A stretch of 11,007 nt of DNA from DASXYU01 sp036502295 (GTDB lineage Bacteria > Actinomycetota > Actinomycetes > Mycobacteriales > Jatrophihabitantaceae): the NCBI GenBank assembly GCA_036502295.1, contig DASXYU010000116.1:1-11007 (forward strand), written 5' to 3'. A program made the translations under genes and the position numbers. The notes below the pieces were generated by a model that was not told where the DNA came from, ran no database searches, and was given only the letters and a program-made list of their open reading frames with translations. Shown here in pieces: positions 3,803 through 10,843 of this stretch; position 1 is the stretch's first letter, and the number at the start of each line of letters is the position of its first letter.

Positions 3803-6175
3803 TCAGTGCTGACCTGATCCGGAGTGGGCCGCCTGCACGGTCTCGTCGGTCATGACGTCCTCCCACGCGTCGTCATCGGCCGGCTCGATCGACACGCGTG
3901 GCGTCACCTTGTCCAGCGCCTTCGGATAGAACCAGTTCGCCCTGCCGAGCAGGTGCATGATCGCCGGCACCAGGATCGTGCGCAGGATGAAGGCATCGAT
4001 GAAGATCGCGCTCGCCAGACCGATACCGATGAGCTTCACCACCCGGTTGTCGCCGAGGATGAAGCCACCGAAGACCGCGATCATGATGATCGCCGCGGCG
4101 GTGATGATCCCGCCGGTCTCCGCCTGGCCCACCGTGATGGCCCGGCGGTTGTCGCCGGTATGCACCCATTCCTCATGCATTCGGCTGACGAGGAAGACCT
4201 GGTAGTCCATCGACAACCCGAAGAGGACGGCGAAGAAGAGCACCGGGGCAAAGGCCTCGATGGGCGCACCCTTGCCGATGCCCAGTGCCTCGGAGAACCA
4301 GCCCCACTGGAAGATCGCCACGAGGACACCGAACGACGCGCCCGCTGCGAAGAGGTTCATCAGGGCGGCGGTGAGCGGGATCAGCAGGCTGCGGAAGGCG
4401 AGGGCAAGCAGGATGAAGGAGAGCAGCACGACGGCACCGATGAAGATCGGCATCTTGCTCGACAGCACGTGCGTGAAGTCCTTGAACACTGCCGTCTGTC
4501 CGTAGACGTAGACCTTGTCGCCGGTGCCGTTGTAGAGCGGCGGAAGCACGTCCTTACGCAGGGTGGTGACCAGTTGATCGGTCTTGATGTCCTGCGGTGA
4601 GGTGAGCGACTTCACCGACACCAGTGCGATGTCGGGGGCGGCCGGTGTGGGCGAGACGAAGACGCTCGTGGGATCGACGTTCGGCACGTCCTTCAGCGCC
4701 GCGCCAACCTTCTGCGCCATCGCCTCCGGGTTCGTGCCGTTGACGACGAGGGTGAGCGTCGAGTTGAAGCCCACGCCGAACGCGCCGCTGATCAGGTCAT
4801 AGCCCTTGCGGGTGGTCGTGCTCGCAGGGTCGTTGCCCTCGTCCGCATGCCCCATGCGCATCGAGAAGAACGGGATCGCGAGGACGACGATGACCGCCGC
4901 CGCGACGATGCCCAGGATCGCCTTGCGGGTCGCGACGATCTCCGACCAGCGGTGCCAGAAGGTCACCCGCGGTGTCGCGGCGCGGCTCGCGGTTCGCCGC
5001 GAGGTGAGCGGCTTGATCAGGTATTGCACGCCGTAGAGGACCCAGAACACCACGCAGATCGGCGGGATCACGCAGAGCAGCAGCTTGACGCGACCGTCCG
5101 ACGGCAGTGCCTCGCGGCGGCCGCGCGGCAGGGCGCGCTGACCGAGGAAGCTCAGGATCGCCGGCAGCAGGGTGAGCGAGGCGAGCATGGTCATGCTCAC
5201 CGCGATCGCCACGCCGATCGCCATGCCGTAGAAGAAGTTCACACCCAGCGCAATGAGACCGAGCATCGCGATGCAGACGGTGATGCCCGCGAAGAGGACG
5301 GCGCGTCCTGAGGTGTTGACCGCCACCACGATCGAGTCGTTGACGGACATACCGTGCTGCAGGTTGCGCCGATGTCGGGTGACGATGAAGAGCGCATAGT
5401 CGATGCCGACACCGATCACCATCAGTTGCGCCAACTGCGGCGTCACATTGCTGACGCTCATCACATGGGTGAGCAGCGAGATGAGATCAGAGCCGAGGCT
5501 CAGTGCACAGGCGGCCGAGAGCAGCGGGATGACGACGGTGCCGAACGTCCTGAAGACGATGCTCAAGATGAAGAGCGCAGCGATGAAGCCGAGCAGCTCC
5601 GGCGGCACGCCCTTCTGGGTCTGCTGATCGACGCCGTCGAAGGCGTTGCCGGTGAACTCGACCTGCAGCGTGCTGCTGTTGAGCTTCTTGAGCTGCTTCC
5701 ACGCGCTGTTGATCGCACTCTGGTCGTACTTGTCGCCGTTGAATGTGACGTCGACGATCGCGACCGTCGGATCCTTCTTGGAAAGGTAGTACGGGGCTGC
5801 GTTCGCCGGGTTGAGCTGAGCCTTGCCGTTGGTGCACGTGACGCCCGCCCAAGGGGTGGTGATTTGCAGGATCTTGTAGCTCGGAGCGCAGATCATGGTC
5901 GCGTCCTGCAAGAGAGCGCCGGGAGGCTGCGTCAGGCTGCTGCCGTCCTTCGTATGCAACACGACGAACCCGTCGATACCGTTCTGGCTGTTGAGATTGG
6001 CCTTGCTGAGCAGGTCGGAGACGGTCTGCGTCTCGGTGTGGGGGAGCTTGAACTCGTCCTTGTAGTTCGCGCCACCGGCGCCTTTGGCGACCACCGACAT
6101 GATGATGATCAGTAGCACCCATGCAGCTAGGACGTACCAGCGGTGGCGCACCATGAACAGGGCGTAGCTCTTCAA
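3803..6175 (-). CDS. MMPL-family (RND superfamily) transporter
   Basis: A protein of about 790 residues with the duplicated RND layout: one N-terminal membrane helix (about 11-30), a large extracytoplasmic domain (about 31-190), a helix bundle (about 191-370), a second extracytoplasmic domain and a second bundle ending near 760, then a short acidic cytoplasmic tail. Both proton-relay motifs are intact, D259-Y260 in VIGVGIDYALF and D657-Y658 in FGLSMDYQVFLVSR, matching the Asp-Tyr pairs of MmpL3. The family exports lipids or lipid conjugates, or sometimes drugs; the substrate here is unknown. C96 and C114 in the first outer domain could form a disulfide. The TTG at 6175 is chosen as start because GGAG lies 5 nt upstream and it gives KSYALFMVRHRW like relatives; the ATG at 6154 is the alternative. 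It is monocistronic, without an adjacent regulator gene. Confidence 0.93.
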   Translation of the reverse strand: MKSYALFMVRHRWYVLAAWVLLIIIMSVVAKGAGGANYKDEFKLPHTETQTVSDLLSKANLNSQNGIDGFVVLHTKDGSSLTQPPGALLQDATMICAPSYKILQITTPWAGVTCTNGKAQLNPANAAPYYLSKKDPTVAIVDVTFNGDKYDQSAINSAWKQLKKLNSSTLQVEFTGNAFDGVDQQTQKGVPPELLGFIAALFILSIVFRTFGTVVIPLLSAACALSLGSDLISLLTHVMSVSNVTPQLAQLMVIGVGIDYALFIVTRHRRNLQHGMSVNDSIVVAVNTSGRAVLFAGITVCIAMLGLIALGVNFFYGMAIGVAIAVSMTMLASLTLLPAILSFLGQRALPRGRREALPSDGRVKLLLCVIPPICVVFWVLYGVQYLIKPLTSRRTASRAATPRVTFWHRWSEIVATRKAILGIVAAAVIVVLAIPFFSMRMGHADEGNDPASTTTRKGYDLISGAFGVGFNSTLTLVVNGTNPEAMAQKVGAALKDVPNVDPTSVFVSPTPAAPDIALVSVKSLTSPQDIKTDQLVTTLRKDVLPPLYNGTGDKVYVYGQTAVFKDFTHVLSSKMPIFIGAVVLLSFILLALAFRSLLIPLTAALMNLFAAGASFGVLVAIFQWGWFSEALGIGKGAPIEAFAPVLFFAVLFGLSMDYQVFLVSRMHEEWVHTGDNRRAITVGQAETGGIITAAAIIMIAVFGGFILGDNRVVKLIGIGLASAIFIDAFILRTILVPAIMHLLGRANWFYPKALDKVTPRVSIEPADDDAWEDVMTDETVQAAHSGSGQH

Positions 6176-6201
6176 CGGATCTCCGGTCTGGGTGTGCGGG
6201 G

Positions 6202-6232
6202 GAGCGAGCACAACAATTCTGCCTGCTCGCTC
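6202..6232. repeat. Inverted repeat upstream of the mmpL gene, possible operator
   Basis: GAGCGAGCA (6202-6210) and TGCTCGCTC (6224-6232) are perfect 9-bp inverted arms around a 13-nt AT-richer spacer. The element lies 27 nt upstream of the TTG start, in the 120-bp region between mmpL and the divergent DUF2516 gene. No convincing -10/-35 pair for mmpL was found there, so it may be a regulator-binding site or a leader hairpin. Confidence 0.5.
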
Positions 6233-6283
6233 AACGGGGTTATCGCCGGGAGAGTTCCGAAGTGGGTGAACACTTGTCGTCGG

Positions 6284-6295
6284 TACCCTGAGCGC
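6284..6295 (+). promoter_or_regulatory. Predicted leaderless promoter (-10) of the DUF2516 gene
   Basis: TACCCT (6284-6289) fits TANNNT and is followed by 6 nt before the GTG at 6296, with no ribosome-binding site in between. This sets the start codon. No clear -35 was found. Confidence 0.45.
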
Positions 6296-6601
6296 GTGGA
6301 TGTCGTTGACGATTTTTTCTACTGGACCAACCACATTCTCGCCTGGGGCGAGTTCGCGCTGTGGATCTGGGCCGTTGTCGATTGCGCCACACGGCGCCCG
6401 GCCGCCTTCGCCGCTGCCGGAAAGCTTACGAAAACGGGCTGGCTGACGATCCTCGTCCTCGCGACCCTCTTCGGATATCTCGTGATGCAGCCGTTCGGCT
6501 ATGCGAGCTGCGCGCATTTCGTCGCCCTCATCGCGACGTGCTGTGCGGGGGTCTACCTTGCCGACGTCCGTCCGGCGATCAAGGAGATCACCGGGCGGTG
6601 A
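6296..6601 (+). CDS. DUF2516 family small membrane protein
   Basis: A 101-residue protein of an actinobacterial family without known function. Three hydrophobic segments are visible: about residues 12-32 (HILAWGEFALWIWAVVDCA), about 46-63 following KLTKTGWLTILVLATLFG, and about 69-87. The KLTKxGW segment and the final YLADVRPAIKE are the features I associate with DUF2516. The GTG at 6296 is preferred because TACCCT lies 6 nt upstream and the reading starts at VDVVDDFFYW, as in relatives; reading further upstream would extend into the mmpL promoter region. It is divergent from mmpL and convergent with mptB, 21 nt away. It appears monocistronic. Confidence 0.85.
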   Translation: MDVVDDFFYWTNHILAWGEFALWIWAVVDCATRRPAAFAAAGKLTKTGWLTILVLATLFGYLVMQPFGYASCAHFVALIATCCAGVYLADVRPAIKEITGR

Positions 6602-6622
6602 CCTCCTCGCCCGCGAGACGGG

Positions 6623-8116
6623 TCAGCGGGTGCGCACGATGAAGGCGTCGGCGCCGAAACGACGGCTACTGAGGCGCACGACGAGGACGATGGCGATCCC
6701 TGCCAGCGCGACGCGCGTGAGATTCACCGCCACGTCCGAGGCGAACCCGACCGGGACGAGGACACAGACGGCCGCGCTGAGGCCAATGACCCAGTCGCGT
6801 CTGGCTCCGGAGGCATCCGGGGCGAGGACGAGCAGTCCCGGGAGCAGGTACCAGGGGTAGACGACCGGAGCCAGCAGGCCGACGGCGAGCAGGATGCAGC
6901 CGATGGTGCGCGCCATGGGCCGGCGTCTGGTCGTGACGAGCAGGTAGACCGCGACTGCGCCCGCGGCGAGGCCGGCGGCGATTCGGGCTCCCGCGGCGAG
7001 GTCGTCGCCGGAGGCGGGACCGATGATCGGCTTGATGAGATCGCCCAGCACTGCCGCCGGCGCGAAGGGCGTGTGCTCGCGGGTGATCTCGTCGAGGTTG
7101 TGCACCCACCCCATGCCGTTGCGCACGCTCAGGGCACATCCGGTGAGGACGAGGGCCGCGGCGGCGAGTTCGACTCCCAACTTGGCCCAGGGCGTCCGGC
7201 TGCCGTTGACCGCCATGTGCGCGAGGAGCAGCACCGGCAGGGCGAGCAGCATGATCGGAGCGAACCCGGCAGCGAGGCAGACGAGGACGACGCCGAGGAT
7301 CCAGCGGTCTCGGGTCGCCGCCACGACCGCTGCGAGCAGCACGGCAGCAAGCAGCCCCTCAAGGTGGGCGGCGGAGATGACGAAGAGCAGCACCGCCGGG
7401 TTGAGGATCGTAAGGGAGAGCGCGGCGCCGTGCCTCGCCCCGGCAAGTTTCGTCACGAGCATGCCGATGGCGATCACGCTGGCGACCGCGATCGCGCGGT
7501 AGAGGAGCACAGCGGCGAGCGCATTGCCTCCGGCGAGCGTCACGACGGCGTGCTGCAGCAGGGTGGCGAGGGGGCCGGCTGTGCTCGACGTGCCGCGCCA
7601 GGTGACCTCGATGGCGGCGACCACCGGAAAGTTGCCGAGGTCGAGCGGAGCGTGCACGTACGGGTCCAGGCCGTTGCGCTGAAGCAATCCGCGGGCGACG
7701 TAGCCGTAGACGTCGGTGGTGAGCAGCGGGGGGCCGAGGACGAAGGGGATCGCCCAGATGCCGGCCAGGGTCCAGACCGTGCGGTCGTTGCTGGCTGCCG
7801 GGTAACCACCTGGGGTCGCCGCCGCGCGGCGTTTGAGCACGGTGAGGGCGATGAGCCACAGCACGACGAGCGCGCAGATACCGGCGAAGCTCGCGCTCGC
7901 GGCGATCCACGGACGGCTCAGCGGATGCCGTGCCTGCAGCCCCAGCCAGGTGCTGAGCGGGGTCGTCGTGCGGCCGAGCACGACTCGTCCTCCACCGGCG
8001 ACGGTGAGCGCCGATGCGAGGAACCCGCCGATCGCCAGCGAGGTGACCGGGTAGCCGACGAGTTGCCGTCGCGCGTTGTCGAGGCCACGCAGCGCCCGCT
8101 CCGCGAGGTCATTCAT
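6623..8116 (-). CDS. mptB: MptB-like polyprenol-phosphomannose-dependent alpha-1,6-mannosyltransferase
   Basis: A 497-residue GT-C type integral membrane glycosyltransferase with about a dozen hydrophobic segments. The first outer loop carries the hallmark region GPPLLTTDVYGYVARGLL with D135 as the probable catalytic acid, then GLDPYVHAP, then WRGTSSTAGPLA, which corresponds to the W-R-x-T-x-x-x-x-G-P motif of MptA/MptB proteins. In Corynebacteriales this family adds alpha-1,6-mannose from polyprenyl-phosphomannose to the lipomannan core on the outer face of the membrane; homologues in other actinobacteria may make related mannans, so the exact product is inferred. The ATG at 8116 is chosen because the family N-terminus begins there. 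Upstream in-frame reading goes through a long palindrome and antisense to the divergent dehydrogenase gene. No good Shine-Dalgarno or 6-7 nt -10 is seen, leaving its translation signal unexplained. Confidence 0.85.
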   Translation of the reverse strand: MNDLAERALRGLDNARRQLVGYPVTSLAIGGFLASALTVAGGGRVVLGRTTTPLSTWLGLQARHPLSRPWIAASASFAGICALVVLWLIALTVLKRRAAATPGGYPAASNDRTVWTLAGIWAIPFVLGPPLLTTDVYGYVARGLLQRNGLDPYVHAPLDLGNFPVVAAIEVTWRGTSSTAGPLATLLQHAVVTLAGGNALAAVLLYRAIAVASVIAIGMLVTKLAGARHGAALSLTILNPAVLLFVISAAHLEGLLAAVLLAAVVAATRDRWILGVVLVCLAAGFAPIMLLALPVLLLAHMAVNGSRTPWAKLGVELAAAALVLTGCALSVRNGMGWVHNLDEITREHTPFAPAAVLGDLIKPIIGPASGDDLAAGARIAAGLAAGAVAVYLLVTTRRRPMARTIGCILLAVGLLAPVVYPWYLLPGLLVLAPDASGARRDWVIGLSAAVCVLVPVGFASDVAVNLTRVALAGIAIVLVVRLSSRRFGADAFIVRTR

Positions 8117-8133
8117 AGCCGCCCATTCACTCC

Positions 8134-8179
8134 ACTTTTGGTCGCGAGTCAGGGTATCCCCGGTCTCGCGACCAAAAGT
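8134..8179. repeat. 46-nt palindrome in the divergent mptB/dehydrogenase promoter region
   Basis: ACTTTTGGTCGCGAG (8134-8148) is the perfect reverse complement of CTCGCGACCAAAAGT (8165-8179). The 16-nt interior can extend the helix with C8150-G8163 and GGG (8152-8154) with CCC (8159-8161). It starts 17 nt upstream of the mptB ATG and ends 6 nt before the -10 of the dehydrogenase gene, covering that promoter's -35 region. Its centre also contains a minus-strand TACCCT (8156-8151). It may be an operator for both genes or a dispersed palindromic repeat; a terminator is unlikely between divergent starts. Confidence 0.8.
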
Positions 8180-8185
8180 CGCCGA

Positions 8186-8197
8186 TAGGTTGGGGCC
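8186..8197 (+). promoter_or_regulatory. Predicted leaderless promoter (-10) of the dehydrogenase gene
   Basis: TAGGTT (8186-8191) matches TANNNT and is followed by 6 nt before the GTG at 8198. GGGGCC in the gap is not a credible ribosome-binding site. The -35 would fall in the right arm of the adjacent palindrome. Confidence 0.45.
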
Positions 8198-9121
8198 GTG
8201 AGCCTTGCTATCGCGACACCGGGGACAACCCGGCTCGGCTGGATCGGTACGGGCGTCATGGGCGCCTCGATGTGCAAGCACCTGCTCGCGACGGGGTTCG
8301 GCCTCGCGGTGACGACGCGCAACCGCGACAAGGCACAGGATGTTCTCGCGGCGGGTGCGACCTGGGCGCAGACGCCGGCCGAGGTCGCAGCCGCCAGCGA
8401 CGTCATCTTCTCGATGGTGGGCTACCCGAACGACGTCCGCGAGGTACTGCTCGGCAAGGACGGCGCCCTCCTGGCCGCCGCGCCCGGTGCCGTCCTCGTC
8501 GACATGACGACGAGCCAGCCGGAGCTCGCCCGCGAGATTGCCGCTGCCGCCCTCGCGCGTGGCGTCTATGCACTCGACGCCCCCGTCTCCGGCGGCGACG
8601 TCGGCGCCAGGAACGGGACGCTGTCGATCATGGTCGGCGGCGAGGCCGAGGTCTTCGCCGCGGTGCGGCCGTGCTTCGAGGCGATGGGGCAGACGATCGT
8701 CCTGCAGGGCGGTCCCGGCGCCGGACAGCACACCAAGATGGTGAACCAGATCCTCATCGCGGGGACGATGGTGAGCATCGCCGAGGCGCTCGTCTACGCG
8801 TATCGCGTCGGCCTCGATGTCGAGACCGTCCTCGCCTCGGTGGGCAGTGGCGCGGCCGGTAGTTGGTCACTCACCAACTACGTGCCGCGCATCCTCGCCG
8901 GCAACTTCGCGCCGGGTTTCTTCGTCGACCACTTTGTGAAGGACCTCGGCATCGCCCTCGCCGAGGCGAGGCGGGCAGGACTGCAGCTGCCCGGCACCGA
9001 ACTCGCCGAGCGCCTCTACGTCACGTTGCAGGAGCAGGGCCGAGGACGAGATGGCACGCAGGCGATCGTGCACGCTCTGGCAGCGATCTCGAATCAGCCG
9101 TGGCCGCCCGCGACCGCCTGA
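8198..9121 (+). CDS. NAD(P)-dependent oxidoreductase, 6PGDH / 3-hydroxyisobutyrate dehydrogenase family
   Basis: A 307-residue cytoplasmic beta-hydroxyacid dehydrogenase. The N-terminal Rossmann fold has the dinucleotide motif LGWIGTGVMG (13-22), and residues 39-43 (TTRNR) end the second strand with arginines, which suggests NADP(H) preference. The substrate-binding signature DAPVSGGDVGARNGTL begins at D127. The catalytic lysine is K180 in HTKMVNQ, with N183 following. The C-terminal all-helical dimerisation domain is complete. Relatives act on 3-hydroxyisobutyrate, tartronate semialdehyde or related short hydroxyacids, or reduce imines; the substrate cannot be read from sequence. The GTG start puts the Rossmann motif at the usual distance and lies 6 nt after TAGGTT. 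It is divergent from mptB and ends 3 nt before the convergent rslA stop codon. Confidence 0.93.
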   Translation: MSLAIATPGTTRLGWIGTGVMGASMCKHLLATGFGLAVTTRNRDKAQDVLAAGATWAQTPAEVAAASDVIFSMVGYPNDVREVLLGKDGALLAAAPGAVLVDMTTSQPELAREIAAAALARGVYALDAPVSGGDVGARNGTLSIMVGGEAEVFAAVRPCFEAMGQTIVLQGGPGAGQHTKMVNQILIAGTMVSIAEALVYAYRVGLDVETVLASVGSGAAGSWSLTNYVPRILAGNFAPGFFVDHFVKDLGIALAEARRAGLQLPGTELAERLYVTLQEQGRGRDGTQAIVHALAAISNQPWPPATA

Positions 9122-9124
9122 GCC

Positions 9125-9784
9125 TCACGTCACCAGCTGAAGCACCGCGGCGCCGCCCGCGGTGATCTGAACCTTGGCGATGTCGTGCAGTGGAACCTCG
9201 GTGCCGCTGGTGAACTCGATGGACTTCTCCGGCGCGAGGCTCCAGGCACCGAGGTCGTGGGCGTTACCGGCCGTGTCTATGACAGTCAGTCCGTAGGCGT
9301 AACTCGTGGAGACGGTCGCCGTATAGCGGCAGTCGAGGCGGATCTGCGTCCCCCACGAGGTCGACTCCAGCTCGACCGTCGCGGCGACCGGCGCCGTCGC
9401 CAGCGCGGTCATCGTCTGCTGCCGCGCGTGCGTTGACGAGGACGGCCAGAGCACGACGGCGAGGACGACGAGGCAGGCCGCGGCGAGTGTGCCGAGGGCC
9501 GCGACACCAAAGTGGCGACGGCGCCGCTCTGCGGCGGCGTGGCGGACCAGTCCCGGCAGCAGCGTCTCGGGCACCGCGTCCTCGACGACCTCCGGGCCGA
9601 TCTCCTCGGTCGACACCGTCCCGAGCGCGGCAGGCACGCCACGGAGTTCGGCAACCCCCGCCAGGCACGCGTCGCACTCGGTGAGGTGCTGCTCGAAGGC
9701 CAGACGCGCGTCCTCATCGAGTGCACCGAGGACGTACGCCGCGTCGTCGAACCGGAACGGGTCGAACTCGAACTGGTCGCTCAT
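9125..9784 (-). CDS. rslA: RslA-like zinc-binding membrane anti-sigma factor
   Basis: A 219-residue single-pass membrane protein that holds the sigma factor encoded just upstream. The N-terminal cytoplasmic anti-sigma domain contains DDAAYVLGALDEDARLAFE and the zinc motif H33-x3-C37-x2-C40. One membrane helix spans about 92-113. The extracytoplasmic domain carries WGTQIRLDC and ends with HDIAKVQITAGG, both resembling the outer domain of Mycobacterium tuberculosis RslA as I recall it. RslA releases SigL upon oxidation of its cysteines and loss of zinc, so a redox or envelope signal is likely. Its ATG overlaps the sigma stop in an ATGA junction (9781-9784), giving translational coupling and balanced amounts. 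The 3' end holds a strong hairpin shared with the convergent dehydrogenase gene. RskA-type anti-sigma factors are the closest alternative. Confidence 0.9.
   Translation of the reverse strand: MSDQFEFDPFRFDDAAYVLGALDEDARLAFEQHLTECDACLAGVAELRGVPAALGTVSTEEIGPEVVEDAVPETLLPGLVRHAAAERRRRHFGVAALGTLAAACLVVLAVVLWPSSSTHARQQTMTALATAPVAATVELESTSWGTQIRLDCRYTATVSTSYAYGLTVIDTAGNAHDLGAWSLAPEKSIEFTSGTEVPLHDIAKVQITAGGAAVLQLVT
9143..9164. terminator. Candidate bidirectional hairpin terminator in the rslA 3' end
   Basis: CACCGCGG (9143-9150) and CCGCGGTG (9157-9164) form a perfect 8-bp, GC-rich stem with a 6-nt loop, 21 nt past the dehydrogenase stop. No T-run follows on either strand. With only 3 nt between the two convergent stop codons, each transcript must end inside the other gene, and this is the strongest hairpin there. 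Confidence 0.35.
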
Positions 9785-10290
9785 GCTGCACCTCCGTGCT
9801 CGCCGAGGGCGAGTCGCAGTGCGCGCAGCCCGTAGTGCAGCCGCGACTTCACGGTGCCCGGCGGAATGCCGAGCGCGGCGGCGGCTTCGTTCACCGTCGC
9901 ACCGCGGTAATAGCACTCGACGACGACAGCGCGATGTTCGTTCGACAGTGTGCGCAGTGCGGCGAGGACGACCTGCCGGTCGACGGTTCGTTGGGTCCCA
10001 TCGTCCTCACGCCGTTCTGGAACCTCGTCGGTGACTACCTCGAGTCTGGCCCGTGAGGTGCGCCATTCGTCGATGACGATCCGGCGGGCGACGGTGAAGA
10101 GCCAGCCGCGGGCGGAGCCTTCGGACTCGTCGAGGACGCGGGGGTTGCGCCACGCTCGCAGCAGCGTCTCCTGCACGACGTCCTGGGCACGCGCGTGATC
10201 GCCGCCGGTGAGCCGCACGGCGAACAGCCACAGAGCCTGCGCATGTTCGTCGTGCAGCGCGCGCAGAAGCTGAGCATCGCTGGACGTCAC
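9781..10290 (-). CDS. sigL: SigL-like ECF sigma factor
   Basis: A 169-residue group 4 sigma factor. Region 2 covers about residues 8-75, with LRALHDEHAQALWLFAVRLT, the QDVVQETLLRAWRNP segment and the -10-reading helix GWLFTVARRIVIDEWR. Region 4 covers about 108-160, with LRTLSNEHRAVVVECYYRG and the helix-turn-helix GIPPGTVKSRLHYGLRALRL that reads the -35. The wording closely follows M. tuberculosis SigL, and the partner anti-sigma is also SigL-type. The GTG at 10290 has GGAGG 8 nt upstream (10303-10299). It lies 35 nt after the small membrane-protein gene and overlaps rslA by 4 nt. The operon promoter carries TGAACC-N16-CGTG, close to the SigL consensus as I remember it, so positive autoregulation is expected. 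SigK-type factors are the alternative and less fitting. Confidence 0.92.
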   Translation of the reverse strand: MTSSDAQLLRALHDEHAQALWLFAVRLTGGDHARAQDVVQETLLRAWRNPRVLDESEGSARGWLFTVARRIVIDEWRTSRARLEVVTDEVPERREDDGTQRTVDRQVVLAALRTLSNEHRAVVVECYYRGATVNEAAAALGIPPGTVKSRLHYGLRALRLALGEHGGAA

Positions 10291-10325
10291 GCTTGCATCC
10301 TCCGCCGTTCGCGCCAGCGCCGCAC

Positions 10326-10760
10326 TCACACCGCCCGCCGCCATCGTGCCGGGCGCCGCCACCGTGCCGGGCGCAGTGAGAGTGCCGGTCGCGTCCACAG
10401 CGCGACCGTGGCGGTGAGACCGAAGACGATCGCGACGTACTCGGCGATGGCAGCCAGCACTTGCGCCGAGCCGCCCGCGGTCTCGTGGATGCCGAAGAGG
10501 CCCCGGGTCACCGAGATCCAGAAGGCGGCGACGGTCACCGCGCCGAAGCCGGCTGCCAGCAAGGCACTGAACCAGTGCCGCCAGACGAGGACGAGGACGC
10601 CGAGGACGAGCCCGCCGATGACGTCGAGGAGGAAGAGCACCCCGATGGTGTGGATGTCGCGGAAGCCCTGCACGGCGTAGAGGTCGAGGTGGACGACGGC
10701 TGAGAGCAGGACGCCGGCGGAGGCGAGCGCTCGGGAGGTGTCGACGAGGAAGGTCCGCAC
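10326..10760 (-). CDS. Four-helix membrane protein heading the sigL-rslA operon, function unknown
   Basis: A 144-residue protein with four predicted membrane helices: about residues 8-29, 35-58, 62-84 and 96-121. The loop after helix 1 has HLDLYAVQGFRDIHTIG, and helix 3 is followed by GLFGIHE. I recognise the style from actinobacterial proteins coded near ECF sigma genes but cannot name a function. The start is set at the GTG 10760 rather than the longer TTG at 10796. The ECF promoter (-10 CGTGTA, 10773-10768) lies between them, and GTG follows it by 7 nt. The basic C-terminus is a tandem repeat of the hexapeptide RPARWR coded by two 18-bp units (10338-10355 and 10356-10373, one mismatch). 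Being first in the operon, it should be induced with SigL. Confidence 0.75.
   Translation of the reverse strand: MRTFLVDTSRALASAGVLLSAVVHLDLYAVQGFRDIHTIGVLFLLDVIGGLVLGVLVLVWRHWFSALLAAGFGAVTVAAFWISVTRGLFGIHETAGGSAQVLAAIAEYVAIVFGLTATVALWTRPALSLRPARWRRPARWRRAV
10338..10373 (-). repeat. 18-bp tandem repeat in the 3' end of the membrane-protein gene
   Basis: Two units, 10338-10355 and 10356-10373, differ at one base (T10344 against C10362) and encode RPARWR twice in frame at the cytoplasmic C-terminus. It is a probable slippage duplication. Confidence 0.85.
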
Positions 10761-10767
10761 ATCTGGA

Positions 10768-10795
10768 TACACGGGGCGATGCGGCGATTGGTTCA
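10768..10795 (-). promoter_or_regulatory. SigL-type ECF promoter of the membrane protein-sigL-rslA operon
   Basis: On the minus strand TGAACC (10795-10790) and CGTGTA (10773-10768) are separated by 16 nt. I recall the M. tuberculosis SigL consensus as TGAACC at -35 and CGTG-like at -10. The GTG at 10760 follows by 7 nt, giving a leaderless mRNA. Confidence 0.75.
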
Positions 10796-10808
10796 AGGCG
10801 ATTCGCGG

Positions 10809-10836
10809 TGAACCAATCTCGGGCGGGCCCCGTGGT
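10809..10836 (+). promoter_or_regulatory. SigL-type ECF promoter of the divergent lipoprotein gene
   Basis: TGAACC (10809-10814) and CGTGGT (10831-10836) are separated by 16 nt, the same architecture as the opposing promoter. The -35 identity extends to TGAACCAATC in both, creating a 10-bp inverted repeat with a 13-nt spacer. The ATG at 10844 follows the -10 by 7 nt. Confidence 0.75.
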
Positions 10837-10843
10837 GATGGGT

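Noticed and set aside
3801..3814. GGTCAG-TG-CTGACC hairpin at the mmpL 3' end as a terminator for crcB and mmpL
   Set aside because: The stem is only 6 bp with a 2-nt loop, which is sterically poor, and no T-run follows.
4847..5311. Long charged open frames opposite mmpL and mptB
   Set aside because: They have the Arg/Asp/Glu-rich composition of antisense frames in GC-rich genes and carry no recognisable domain or start signal.
6176..6517. N-terminal extension of the MMPL frame up to 6517
   Set aside because: The extension is antisense to the DUF2516 gene. The TTG at 6175 has a well-spaced GGAG and matches the usual MMPL N-terminus.
8117..8731. 615-bp N-terminal extension of the mptB reading frame
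   Set aside because: It is open only because of high GC. It runs antisense to the intact dehydrogenase gene and through the palindrome, and it has no family similarity.
9781..10290. Naming the sigma factor SigK
   Set aside because: Wording of regions 2 and 4, the RslA-type outer domain of its partner and the TGAACC/CGTG promoter pair all point to SigL.
10761..10796. TTG start at 10796 for the four-helix membrane protein
   Set aside because: This codon lies within the -35 element of the operon promoter, so it would not be on the mRNA; GTG 10760 is the first start after the -10.
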